Below, piece after piece: positions 8,832 through 17,594 of a stretch of 64,000 nt of DNA (position 1 is the stretch's first letter; each line of letters begins with the position of its first letter). The notes beneath the pieces were generated by a model, which was not told the origin of the DNA, ran no database searches, and saw only the letters and a program-made list of their open reading frames with translations. Source of the DNA: Lachnospiraceae bacterium (GTDB taxonomy: Bacteria; Bacillota; Clostridia; Lachnospirales; Lachnospiraceae); NCBI GenBank assembly GCA_021771695.1, contig JAETON010000010.1:1-64000 (forward strand). Direction: 5' to 3'. A program made the translations under genes and the position numbers.

Positions 8832-10171
8832 TGAAGACAAAGATGCATGCAAAAGAAACAGCAGGGAAATATAATATCCCGGATTCTTTTTGGAGCCTTT
8901 TCCGCTCTGTTAACCGGGAATTATATATGGAAGCCTTGTTAAAAATTGATGAGGAATATCAGTACAACAATTATTATATCAGCAAAGAAGTCTGCCTTCA
9001 GGTTTTAACAGACTGGAATGAGGGGAAACGAATTTGGCTGGGTCCCGAGGAATATGAAACGGAGTCCGATTTAATGGAATCGCTGCCAAACCGTATGTTG
9101 AACTGGCTGCTTCGTACCGGATGGCTGAAAAAGGTCGAGGACTTTGGGACGCTGACAACTAATATTATTATTCCAGATTATGCAGCAGTTTTTTTAGAAG
9201 CGTTTGAGAATCTGGTAAATCCCTCTATGGATGAAACGGATATTTATATTCAGAATGTTTATGCGACCTTATTCTCTTTTCAAAATGATTCGAGAAGAAA
9301 TATTAGTATGTTAAAAACTGCATTAGTCAATACCAGAAAATTAAACAAAACCTTGCAGGACATGCTTCATAACATGGATCAGTTCTTTGACCGTCTGTTA
9401 AAACAGAAATCTTATGGAGAAGTTTTGTCGGAACATTTGGAAGGCTATGTGGAAGAAATCGTCAAGAAGAAGTACCATATTTTAAAAACAAACGACAATT
9501 TCTATTTGTATAAGATGGACATTAAAAAATGTCTGCGGGAAATGAGAGAGGAAGAAGATTCTGAAGAAGTATTGGAAATCGTTGACGCCATTGAACGTGG
9601 ATTTGATGACATTGAGCATCGTATTTCCAACATGGATAAAGAACATTCCAAATATATACGAGCCACAGTCACTCGAATGTACTATATGTTAAATGAAGAG
9701 TCTGATATGAAAGGCTTAATGATTCAGCTGCTAAAACATTTGGAAGAAAGTCCAAAGTCCGAGGAACGGCTGAAAAAAGTTGGAGAGAAAATGAATTTGG
9801 CGAATTTTGAGGTCCTTTCTGAAAAGTCGTTATACAGGCGGAGACAGTATAAAGATTTTGCCAGCCGGATGGAGCCGGAAGAAGAAAGACAGGAACTTGC
9901 CAGAGAAGATGTACTTCGGTTAAATAAAATTCAAACAAGATACAGTCAAAGAGATATTGAATTGTTCATTGAAACTCATATGAAAGAAGATCATTTGGAA
10001 GTAAAGGATCTTCCAATTAGGACCGATGAAGATTTTGAAAAACTGATTTTGGCATATGATTACAGCACTAGAAGAAATAGTAAATATAAAGTGCTGGAAA
10101 GAGAGAATGAATTGCTGGAAAATGACAGATATCGTTATCCGGCATTGACCTTTGTAAGGAGGAAGGCATGA
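8828..10171 (+). CDS. JetA-like Wadjet/MksF-type kleisin subunit
   Basis: 447 residues resembling the JetA family (formerly DUF5716). The N-terminus is a probable winged-helix region (NIPDSFWSLFRSVNRELYME), followed by long charged helices that fit a kleisin bridging the SMC heads. Recognition rests on this character, on the size, and on its position before the JetB- and JetC-like genes. In Wadjet and MksBEF systems it joins the SMC dimer and recruits the small KITE subunit. The start at 8828 (ATG, overlapping the HEPN stop) is preceded by CGGAG; ATG 8831 is an alternative. It overlaps the next gene by 4 bp. Confidence 0.75.
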   Translation: MMKTKMHAKETAGKYNIPDSFWSLFRSVNRELYMEALLKIDEEYQYNNYYISKEVCLQVLTDWNEGKRIWLGPEEYETESDLMESLPNRMLNWLLRTGWLKKVEDFGTLTTNIIIPDYAAVFLEAFENLVNPSMDETDIYIQNVYATLFSFQNDSRRNISMLKTALVNTRKLNKTLQDMLHNMDQFFDRLLKQKSYGEVLSEHLEGYVEEIVKKKYHILKTNDNFYLYKMDIKKCLREMREEEDSEEVLEIVDAIERGFDDIEHRISNMDKEHSKYIRATVTRMYYMLNEESDMKGLMIQLLKHLEESPKSEERLKKVGEKMNLANFEVLSEKSLYRRRQYKDFASRMEPEEERQELAREDVLRLNKIQTRYSQRDIELFIETHMKEDHLEVKDLPIRTDEDFEKLILAYDYSTRRNSKYKVLERENELLENDRYRYPALTFVRRKA

Positions 10172-10824
10172 TACCGTATTATGAACAGTTAACGGACGAA
10201 GAAAAAGAGCAATTACAGCATGTCATTCGTCTTTTGCAGAGACAGACGTTTTTGCTGGAACGGAAATATGAGAAACGAAGCGGGAGACTTGTATACAATA
10301 AAGATTTCCGCATTGCAGACTATCATCAGGAATTTTTGAGAGAGTATTTTCGGATTGCAGGAATTGAACTGAAAGAAAACAGCCATATGGGAATCCTGTA
10401 TATTGAAGGAGAGACAATTCTTGGGGAAAAGATTCCAAAACTTGCGACGATTTATCTATTGATTTTAAAGCTGATTTATGATGAACATATGGAAGAAGCA
10501 TCTGCAAGTAACAATATTTATACATCCATTGGGGAAATGAATGAAAAGATTGGTGAATTTCATTTACTGAAAAATTTATCATCCATTACAGAAATGCGCA
10601 GGGCAATTGCACTGCTCAAAAGATATCAAATGATCGAACCGCTGGATGTTTTGGAAGAATTAAATGAAAGTACCCGCATGATAATTTATCCGTGTGTCAA
10701 TGTGTTGCTGATGGCAGACGATGTAAGGAAATTGATAGAAAGTTTTACGAAGGAGGATGAACATGGAAATGATGGTGGAGAAGAGACATCCATTCAAGGC
10801 ATTATCGAAGATTTGTCTGAATAA
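10168..10824 (+). CDS. JetB-like KITE subunit (DUF4194/DUF6063 type)
   Basis: 218 residues with two probable winged-helix regions: an early ADYHQEFLREYFRIAGIELK and a later MRRAIALLKRYQMIEPLDV. It sits between JetA-like and JetC-like genes and has the size of MukE/MksE/JetB KITE proteins. I cannot tell whether it belongs to DUF4194 or DUF6063. It starts with ATG at 10168, overlapping the JetA stop, after AAGGAGGAAG. The final 62 bp overlap jetC, so JetA, JetB and JetC are all translationally linked. Confidence 0.72.
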   Translation: MIPYYEQLTDEEKEQLQHVIRLLQRQTFLLERKYEKRSGRLVYNKDFRIADYHQEFLREYFRIAGIELKENSHMGILYIEGETILGEKIPKLATIYLLILKLIYDEHMEEASASNNIYTSIGEMNEKIGEFHLLKNLSSITEMRRAIALLKRYQMIEPLDVLEELNESTRMIIYPCVNVLLMADDVRKLIESFTKEDEHGNDGGEETSIQGIIEDLSE

Positions 10825-13800
10825 CTGGCATTATATTGACCATAAAGTGTTATCTTTCAATGAAAGCATTAATTTCTTTACAGGGCACTCTGGCAGCGGG
10901 AAATCTACAGTCATTGATGCCATGCAGATTGTATTGTATGCAAACACCGATGGAAGAGGATTTTTTAATAAAGCGGCAGCGGATGATTCTGACCGAAGCT
11001 TGATTGAATATTTAAGAGGAATGATTGCTGTGGGAGATCAGAACCAAGCAGCTTATATCCGCAATAAAAATTTCTCCAGTACCATTGTTTTGGAATTATC
11101 CAATACGGAAACAGAAGAAAAGGAATGTATCGGTGTTGTATTTGATGTAGAAACCTCTACAAATCATATTTCCAGACTGTTTTTCTGGCATAAAGGGGCA
11201 ATTTTAGATAACTGTTATTGTAAAGAGAACCGTACCATGGCGATAGCAGAACTTCGCCAGTATTTGCAGAAAAATCGTAAGCCGCATGAATATTATTTTG
11301 GAACAAGTAATGAAAGATTTCGCCGCCAGCTGTATGACATCTATCTGGGTGGACTGGATATGAATAAATTTCCGCGGCTTTTTAAGCGTGCGATTCCGTT
11401 TAAGATGAATATCAAATTAGAAGAGTTTGTGAAAGAATATATTTGTATGGAACAGGATATTCATATGGAAGATATGCAGGAAAGTGTCATGCAGTATGGA
11501 CGAATGCGCAAAAAAATAGAGGATACGCTGAAAGAAACCAGACAATTGGAAGAACTCCAAAAATGTTTTGAACTGTTTGAAGAAAAGAAAAAAGAACAAA
11601 ATTATTGTCAATACCGGGCAGATCAGATAGAGCTGTTGAAAATCCGGGAAGATATTGGTGTTTTACAGGAAAAAATCAAAGAAGGACAGAAGGATTTACA
11701 AACACAGAAAGAGCAGGAAATCAAGCTGCTTGAAAAACTGGAGCAGCTGTCCAAAGAATATGATGAATTAATCCGTCAGATTGCAGGCAGCGGTTATGAG
11801 CAGATGAATGAAAAAATATCTACCGTGGAAGAATTGTTGATTCCATTGGAAAAGAATCAAACCCGCTGGCAGAAGACCGCAGAGGAATTGAAAAAATGGT
11901 GTGATTTGGATATTACACCGAATCAAGTTATCTGGGATATTGAAAAATTTGCAGAAGGAAAGATTACAGAACCAGAACTTCAAAGACTTCAAAGAACGTT
12001 ATCTATGCTTCGCAAAGAAGCAGAAGAAGAACGGCAGGAACATGCGTCAGCATTTCGAGCAATTAGAAAGCAGGAAAAACTGATAACGGAAGAATTAAAG
12101 GAATTGAGAAAGGGAAATAAAGCCTATCCCAAAGAAGTTTCTGACGCACGGTATGAATTACAGACAAAATTAAGCCAGCAGTGTGGTTCTTTCGTAAAGG
12201 TGCATGTGCTGGCAGATTTGTTAGATATGAAATCAGAAACTTGGCATAGAGCAGTGGAGGGATATCTCGGCTCTAATAAATTGTCATTGGTTGTAGAGCC
12301 TTCCCATGTGAAAGAAGCTATGAAGATTTATCAGGAGATGGATCAGAAAAAATATTGGAAAGTCTCTATTGTAGACACAGAATCTATTGAAAACAGTGAT
12401 CCAAACGCAGATGCAGGGGCTTTGTCAGAAGAAGTTATCACAAAAGAAACTTATATACAAAAATTAATCGATTATCTTCTAGGGCATGTTGTAAAATGTA
12501 CATCCATAGAAGAACTCCGCCAATGCCGTATCGGAGTCACTGCGGATGGAATGCTCTATAAGAATTTTCAGTTAAAACGATTGAATCCGATACAGTATAC
12601 AAGAAATTCTTATATTGGAGAAAACAGCCTCCGTCAAAGAATCAAAGAACTGGAAAAGGAAAAAGAAAGTCTCTTTGTTCAAAAAGAACCTTTGGAAAAA
12701 GTAATTTTAGAAGCAGGGTATATTTTGGATTTGGAATGTCTGTCTCAGCCGGCGGAAGAATATTTGGAATGGCAGACGGCCATAGAGCGGGTACAGGAAA
12801 AGCAGGAAGAAAAAGAGGAACTTTTAGGGCAATTGGAACAGCTGAAAGAAGGTTCTCTCAAAGGTTTGGAAGAAGAAAAAGAGCATAACCGGGAAAAACA
12901 AGAAGCGGTGAAACAGGCATTAAATCAAATAAAAGAATCTATTTGGACGATGGAAAATTCATTGAAAGAATACCAGCAGGTAAGTATTGGCCAAAATGAA
13001 GCATTGGTACGCAAACAACAGGAATTTGCACCAGATGGAGCTTTTGCCAGCCGTTTTGAAAATGAAATAAAGGAAATAAAAGGATCTGATTATGAACGAA
13101 TGAAAAATCGTGCGATTCGGAAATTTTATGATGCCGGAACCAGTAAAGAGGAACAGTACCGAAAACTGGTGGAAATGCGAAGTGAATATCTGCGGGAATA
13201 TCCAAACCGGACATTTTCAGCAACCGCAGAGGATCATAAAGATTATGAACAGCTATATAAAAAGTTATCTTGTGAACATCTGGAAGAGTATAAAGCCAGA
13301 GCTGCTAAACAGGCAAAAACTGCGGTGGAGCATTTTAAAGATGATTTTATTTATAAAATCCGCAGTGCGATTCGCGAAGCATATCAGCGGAGAGATGAAT
13401 TAAATCGTATTATCAGCGGGCTGGATTTTGGGAAAGACAAATATCAATTCCGAATTACAAAGAATAAAGGGGCAGATGGAAAATATTATAAGATGTTTAT
13501 GGACGACTCTTTGAATATTGATCCATCTATGCTGAATTCTTCTATGGAACATCAAATGAATTTGTTTTCTATGACACATGAAAATCAATATGGGGAACTG
13601 ATGAATGAGTTAATTGAAATCTTCATTCCGCCAGAGGGTGCAAGTCCGGAGGAATTGGAAGAAGCAAAACGGAATATGGAAAAATATTCGGACTATCGTA
13701 CGTATTTGTCGTTTGATATGGAACAGATTATCAACGGAGAAGAGCAGTTAACCATTGGGCTTAGTAAGATGATTAAGAAAAATTCCGGCGGGGAAGGGCA

Positions 13801-14125
13801 AAATCCATTGTATGTAGCACTGCTTGCCAGTTTTGCACAAGCCTATAAAATTCATCTGTCAGCAAAAGCAAGAAGAAATCCGACCATTCGTCTGGTTGTT
13901 TTAGATGAAGCATTTTCCAAAATGGATGGGGAAAAAGTAGCAGCTTGTATTGACTTAATCCGTGGATTAGGATTTCAGGCAATTATCAGTTCTACCAATG
14001 ATAAAATTCAAAATTATCTGGAAAATGTGGATAAAACCTTTGTATATGCCAACCCCAATAAGAAAAGTATTTCCATTCAGGAATTTGAAAAACAGGAATT
14101 TGGGCAGTTAAAAGGGGAAGAGTAG
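10763..14125 (+). CDS. JetC-like SMC/MukB-type ATPase
   Basis: A 1120-residue SMC-like ATPase. The Walker A loop GHSGSGKST is at 41-49, long coiled-coil stretches run roughly 210-350 and 600-780, the ABC signature SGGEGQ is near 1008 and Walker B VVLDEAF near 1045-1051. The N-terminal CLNNWHYIDHKVLSFNESIN resembles JetC/MksB proteins. Such ATPases extrude DNA loops. The ATG at 10757 touches the ribosome site AGGAGG (10751-10756) directly, so I choose the ATG at 10763, with 6-base spacing. No JetD/MksG gene follows. Confidence 0.88.
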   Translation: MEMMVEKRHPFKALSKICLNNWHYIDHKVLSFNESINFFTGHSGSGKSTVIDAMQIVLYANTDGRGFFNKAAADDSDRSLIEYLRGMIAVGDQNQAAYIRNKNFSSTIVLELSNTETEEKECIGVVFDVETSTNHISRLFFWHKGAILDNCYCKENRTMAIAELRQYLQKNRKPHEYYFGTSNERFRRQLYDIYLGGLDMNKFPRLFKRAIPFKMNIKLEEFVKEYICMEQDIHMEDMQESVMQYGRMRKKIEDTLKETRQLEELQKCFELFEEKKKEQNYCQYRADQIELLKIREDIGVLQEKIKEGQKDLQTQKEQEIKLLEKLEQLSKEYDELIRQIAGSGYEQMNEKISTVEELLIPLEKNQTRWQKTAEELKKWCDLDITPNQVIWDIEKFAEGKITEPELQRLQRTLSMLRKEAEEERQEHASAFRAIRKQEKLITEELKELRKGNKAYPKEVSDARYELQTKLSQQCGSFVKVHVLADLLDMKSETWHRAVEGYLGSNKLSLVVEPSHVKEAMKIYQEMDQKKYWKVSIVDTESIENSDPNADAGALSEEVITKETYIQKLIDYLLGHVVKCTSIEELRQCRIGVTADGMLYKNFQLKRLNPIQYTRNSYIGENSLRQRIKELEKEKESLFVQKEPLEKVILEAGYILDLECLSQPAEEYLEWQTAIERVQEKQEEKEELLGQLEQLKEGSLKGLEEEKEHNREKQEAVKQALNQIKESIWTMENSLKEYQQVSIGQNEALVRKQQEFAPDGAFASRFENEIKEIKGSDYERMKNRAIRKFYDAGTSKEEQYRKLVEMRSEYLREYPNRTFSATAEDHKDYEQLYKKLSCEHLEEYKARAAKQAKTAVEHFKDDFIYKIRSAIREAYQRRDELNRIISGLDFGKDKYQFRITKNKGADGKYYKMFMDDSLNIDPSMLNSSMEHQMNLFSMTHENQYGELMNELIEIFIPPEGASPEELEEAKRNMEKYSDYRTYLSFDMEQIINGEEQLTIGLSKMIKKNSGGEGQNPLYVALLASFAQAYKIHLSAKARRNPTIRLVVLDEAFSKMDGEKVAACIDLIRGLGFQAIISSTNDKIQNYLENVDKTFVYANPNKKSISIQEFEKQEFGQLKGEE

Positions 14126-14131
14126 AAAATT

Positions 14132-14584
14132 ATGTCTAGAAATACAAAAGGAATGATTTTTTCTGTAGTTGGTGGAGCTTGCTGGGGATTGTCTGGGATT
14201 ATGGGAAAATATCTATTTGATGCTTTTCATGGCATTTAGTTTAAGAAAACAAAGAATATTTGACGTATGGAGACGAAAAGAGACGGCGGGGAAACAGTTG
14301 ATATTTAGTATCTTTGGAATGGGTGCCTGCCAGTTATCTTATTTTTGGGCAGTACAATATTCTAATCCTGGAACAGCGGCATTGACTTGTGCATTTTATA
14401 GTATCCAGCCCAAAGGTTTATTAGAAGAATTTGGATCACTGGAGACGGCAGGATGGGGAATGTTCCTTGGCGGAGTTTTTCTGATTCCATTTGCAAAGAT
14501 CTGGGAAGTGCCGGGAGTCTGGGATATGCAGACATTTGTATTGTTGTCGGAGCGACTGCATTAGCCGTGTTTGGAAGAAAATAA
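14132..14584 (+). pseudogene. decayed EamA (DMT)-family transporter
   Basis: The first 35 codons from the ATG at 14132 read MSRNTKGMIFSVVGGACWGL, a good EamA N-terminus, and then stop. The homology continues in another frame (FGMGACQLSYFWAVQYSNPG, TAALTCAF) and later GWGMFLGGVFLIPF. The last codons, VVGATALAVFGRK, lie in a third frame ending at 14584. A normal protein has about 290-300 residues, so at least one frameshift and internal deletions of roughly half the gene are present. It lies 7 bp after jetC. Confidence 0.85.
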
Positions 14585-14612
14585 TTTCATTTATACTTAG
14601 AACAATATAAAA

Positions 14613-14655
14613 GAAGCGAAAATAATTCTAAAGGTAATCGAATTATTTTCACTTC
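14613..14655. terminator. bidirectional terminator
   Basis: GAAGCGAAAATAATTC and GAATTATTTTCACTTC form a long stem with one mismatch around an 11-base loop. T or A runs lie on both sides, so it can serve both the jetC/EamA strand and the convergent regulator gene. Confidence 0.75.
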
Positions 14656-14656
14656 T

Positions 14657-16573
14657 TTATTTTAAAAGGGATATAAACTCATCGTAATTGTCTGCAGCGA
14701 TAATTTTTTGCTGCAATTTGGAATCATTGACAATTTCGATAAAATTATCATATAAGTGTTCTAAATCTTTTGGTATTCCCGGTTTAATTGCAAGAAGAAA
14801 AATAATTTGTACAGATTCATTTTCGTGCCATAATAAAGGTTTTTCTAAAATAGCTACTGCAACTTTTGTATCTTTGGCACGTAGTTTCATAGGATGTGCC
14901 AAGGCGAAAATCTCATTCATGTTTGTGTTTCCTAAGGATTCCCGCTCCAGAACAGAACTCAAAAAATCATCATATACAATATTGTACTCCAATAGTTTGT
15001 TGGACATAATGCGAAGCAGATTTTCTTTGCTGGATACTTCTTTAAATTTAAAAAATAAATTTCTATCAAAAAAGGCAGATTGCAGGGTTTGTTCTTTTGT
15101 GTGAAAACAGTTTAAAAACTTGGATATGGATTCAATATCTTCTTTTTTTAATGCAAAATTTACCGTTATGGAAGGAAGAATATCATTGTTTAGCGGGACA
15201 GTGGAAATAGCAAAATCAATGTGCTCCAAATCCTGTTTTGTATAACTGTGGTATTCGTTATATGAGCTGAATCCAGCAATATGAATTTTATTAGGAAAAT
15301 ACAAATTCAATCGTGTTTCCAGCATTCTTGTGGTGGCCTGACCGCTGCCACATACTAAAATTACATTTTTTTTATCAAGGTTTTGTGCAAAATATCGCTC
15401 GATAGCAGCTCCAATATGAACAGAAATATAACCTACATCTTCTTCATTAAGAATAAACGGTGGAGACTGATATACTTTGGAAAGAGCAGTCAGTGCAACT
15501 TCGAAGGGCAGAGGATAATTATTCTTGATAGTATTTAACAAAGGATTTCTTGTATCCAGACCAAAAGATTTGCTTGTAAAAATTGATTTCATGTGGCGGA
15601 ATAAATCTTCTTTTAACACAACATCTTGCCGCAAATCAAAATTGTAGTTTTCATGAATGATTTCTAATACCTTTGTGATGGATGAATGAAGCCATTCATC
15701 ATCGATATCCATAGCTTCCATATGTGTATTGGAAATCAGGTGCAGATAAATATAAATTTTTTCTCCTTTTGAAATTATAATATCAAATTGTGTTTCGATT
15801 TCTTTACAGAGACTGTCAGAAATTTTAAGAATGGAAGGATTCGTTTTAATTTCGACAGTATTTATATAATGATTGCTTCGTACACGGCTGATCATTAATG
15901 CTAAATGTATCATAAGGTTTTTGGCATGATAATCACTTGTTTTTACGTTGTATTCATCAAGTTTTGATAATGTAATTTGCCGAAGACAATCCAAGTCAAT
16001 GTCATGAAATAACGCACGTTCATTTTGAGTAAAATCAATCAAATGATTTTCTATATCTTTTGTAAATATATGTTCCATCATACATTTTCTTTTATCATTT
16101 TCGCTGCCAATAATTTTAATTCCGGAGTTTGGCTTGGAAATATATTCCAAATGGTAATTTTCCAAAATATTTTTGATTTCCTTTATATAGTTATTTAAAG
16201 TGTTTCTGGATATAAACACGGTATTTATAATTGCCGACAGGGATATATAGTCATCAGATGAAAGCAGCATATATAAAATATAGTGGATTCGATCCCAAGA
16301 TGAATCCAGCTCAATGGAATTAACAATAGTTTGATCCAAAATATCTAGAAGACTCTGATAATATACTTGATTTGTAATGTGGATATAATATCCATGTTTT
16401 CTTTTAAGATTAATGACAGCACCATGATTTTCTAAAATCGTATTAATTTCTTGAATATCATTTCTAATGGTGCGGTCAGTTACTGCAAATCTAGATGCCA
16501 GTTCCTTGGGAGAAGTATATTTACTCTGTTTTAGAATTTCAAATATTTCATTTAATCTTTTGTATGGAAACAT
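14657..16573 (-). CDS. PRD-domain transcription regulator (MtlR/LicR type) of the mannosidase PTS
   Basis: 638 residues. There is an N-terminal HTH (1-60, VTDRTIRNDIQEIN), a second HTH (ISRNTLNNYIKEIKN), two PRDs (IHLALMISR and IYLHLISN; then YISVHIGAAIERY), a IIB-like domain (VILVCGSGQATTRML, cysteine present) and a IIA-like domain with histidine in IFALAHPMKL. The frame is open to 16843, but the ATG at 16573 follows AAAGGAGGAG and starts exactly at the HTH. It is transcribed away from the IIA-IIB-IIC-mannosidase-kinase operon, which it presumably controls through the TTTCCA repeats between them. Confidence 0.9.
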   Translation of the reverse strand: MFPYKRLNEIFEILKQSKYTSPKELASRFAVTDRTIRNDIQEINTILENHGAVINLKRKHGYYIHITNQVYYQSLLDILDQTIVNSIELDSSWDRIHYILYMLLSSDDYISLSAIINTVFISRNTLNNYIKEIKNILENYHLEYISKPNSGIKIIGSENDKRKCMMEHIFTKDIENHLIDFTQNERALFHDIDLDCLRQITLSKLDEYNVKTSDYHAKNLMIHLALMISRVRSNHYINTVEIKTNPSILKISDSLCKEIETQFDIIISKGEKIYIYLHLISNTHMEAMDIDDEWLHSSITKVLEIIHENYNFDLRQDVVLKEDLFRHMKSIFTSKSFGLDTRNPLLNTIKNNYPLPFEVALTALSKVYQSPPFILNEEDVGYISVHIGAAIERYFAQNLDKKNVILVCGSGQATTRMLETRLNLYFPNKIHIAGFSSYNEYHSYTKQDLEHIDFAISTVPLNNDILPSITVNFALKKEDIESISKFLNCFHTKEQTLQSAFFDRNLFFKFKEVSSKENLLRIMSNKLLEYNIVYDDFLSSVLERESLGNTNMNEIFALAHPMKLRAKDTKVAVAILEKPLLWHENESVQIIFLLAIKPGIPKDLEHLYDNFIEIVNDSKLQQKIIAADNYDEFISLLK

Positions 16574-16659
16574 AACTCCTCCTTTGGTTTTAGTGATTAC
16601 GGTAATTATTCTTATGTAAAATATTATAGAACATTCTGCAAAAAAGTGGTAATGATGAT

Positions 16660-16681
16660 ATTTCCAGAAAAAAGTGGAAAT
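16660..16681. promoter_or_regulatory. upstream operator candidate, TTTCCA inverted repeat 1
   Basis: ATTTCCA (16660-16666) and TGGAAAT (16675-16681) form an inverted repeat with an 8-base spacer. A second copy of the same half-sites lies 44 bp downstream. Confidence 0.6.
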
Positions 16682-16702
16682 ATATCGGAAGGATACCCAA
16701 TG

Positions 16703-16726
16703 AATTTCCACTTTTTCGTGGAAATT
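16703..16726. promoter_or_regulatory. operator candidate, TTTCCA inverted repeat 2
   Basis: AATTTCCAC (16703-16711) and GTGGAAATT (16718-16726) form a perfect 9-bp inverted repeat just upstream of the -35 box of the PTS promoter. The 44-bp centre-to-centre distance to the first copy is about four helical turns, so both face the same side of the DNA. This position suits activation by the PRD regulator. Confidence 0.65.
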
Positions 16727-16733
16727 GTATTGA

Positions 16734-16762
16734 TTGAAATACAAAGTATCAAAAGATATAGT
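16734..16762 (+). promoter_or_regulatory. promoter of the mannosidase PTS operon
   Basis: TTGAAA (16734-16739), a 17-base spacer, then TATAGT (16757-16762). The match is fair, and the promoter lies directly downstream of the two TTTCCA repeats. Confidence 0.55.
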
Positions 16763-16800
16763 AAAGGCAGAAACAAACACTGGAAAAGGAGGTGAAAAAG

Positions 16801-17253
16801 ATGCTGAAAGAAGAATACATTTTTTTTGATGAAGATTTGGCAACGAAAGAAGATGCGTTGAAGTTCATCAGTCATCAAGCAGCAAATCTTGGACTTACAG
16901 ATAATGAGATTGGATTATTGGGTGATTTCCAAAAAAGAGAAGAAGAATTTTCAACCGGACTGCAGGGTGGATTTGCAATTCCTCATGCAAAATCAGATTA
17001 TGCAAAAAAAGCAGCCATTTTATATGTAAGTTCCAAACATGAATTAGAAGGATGGGAGACATTAGATGAAACAGCCGTAACACATTTGTTTGCATTGATT
17101 GTGCCAAAAACAAGTGCGGGGGAAGAACATTTGATGATGATTTCTAAATTAGCAACCAGCCTGTTGGAAGATGAGTTTAAAGATAATCTGAAATCTATTT
17201 CAGATAAAGAGCAATTAAAAGAATATATTTTAAAGAACATGGAGGAAAATTAA
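16801..17253 (+). CDS. PTS IIA component, fructose family
   Basis: A 150-residue cytosolic phosphocarrier with the family motif GGFAIPHAKS; H62 is the phospho-acceptor. A GTG at 16792 directly abuts the ribosome site AAAGGAGG, so the ATG at 16801 (spacing about 9) is the start. It is the first gene of the operon IIA-IIB-IIC-GH38-ROK. In E. coli MngA the three PTS domains are one chain; here they are three genes. Confidence 0.9.
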   Translation: MLKEEYIFFDEDLATKEDALKFISHQAANLGLTDNEIGLLGDFQKREEEFSTGLQGGFAIPHAKSDYAKKAAILYVSSKHELEGWETLDETAVTHLFALIVPKTSAGEEHLMMISKLATSLLEDEFKDNLKSISDKEQLKEYILKNMEEN

Positions 17254-17254
17254 T

Positions 17255-17566
17255 ATGAAAATCGTTGGAATTTCTGCCTGCCCTGCAGGATTGGCACATA
17301 CACCAATGGCAGCCAAAGCTTTAGAAAAGGCAGGAAAAAAACTAGGATATGATGTAAAAATGGAACAACAGGGAAGTATGGGGCAGGTGAATGCAATTAC
17401 ACCAGAGGAAGCGAAAGAAGCAGACTTGGTAATTATTGCATCTGATCAAAAAATTATGGATATGGAACGATTTGCAAATAAAAAGGTAATTCGAGTTGAC
17501 ATTAATATTTGTATCAAAGCTCCAGAAGCTGTGTTACAAAAGTGTGTCGCTGCAGTAAATAAATAA
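17255..17566 (+). CDS. PTS IIB component, fructose family
   Basis: 103 residues. The phosphocysteine is C9 in GISACPAGLAHTPMAA, the hallmark of fructose/mannosylglycerate-type IIB proteins. It starts immediately after the IIA stop, with GGAGG inside the end of the IIA gene. It carries phosphate from IIA to the sugar bound by IIC. Confidence 0.92.
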   Translation: MKIVGISACPAGLAHTPMAAKALEKAGKKLGYDVKMEQQGSMGQVNAITPEEAKEADLVIIASDQKIMDMERFANKKVIRVDINICIKAPEAVLQKCVAAVNK

Positions 17567-17594
17567 TTCAGAGAGAAAAAGGAGAGAAAAGTAA

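Noticed and set aside
14169..14564. 131-residue open frame after jetC read as an intact small gene, possibly a JetD substitute
   Set aside because: The translation matches EamA transporter segments with deletions, and matching pieces continue in the other two frames, so it is a pseudogene.
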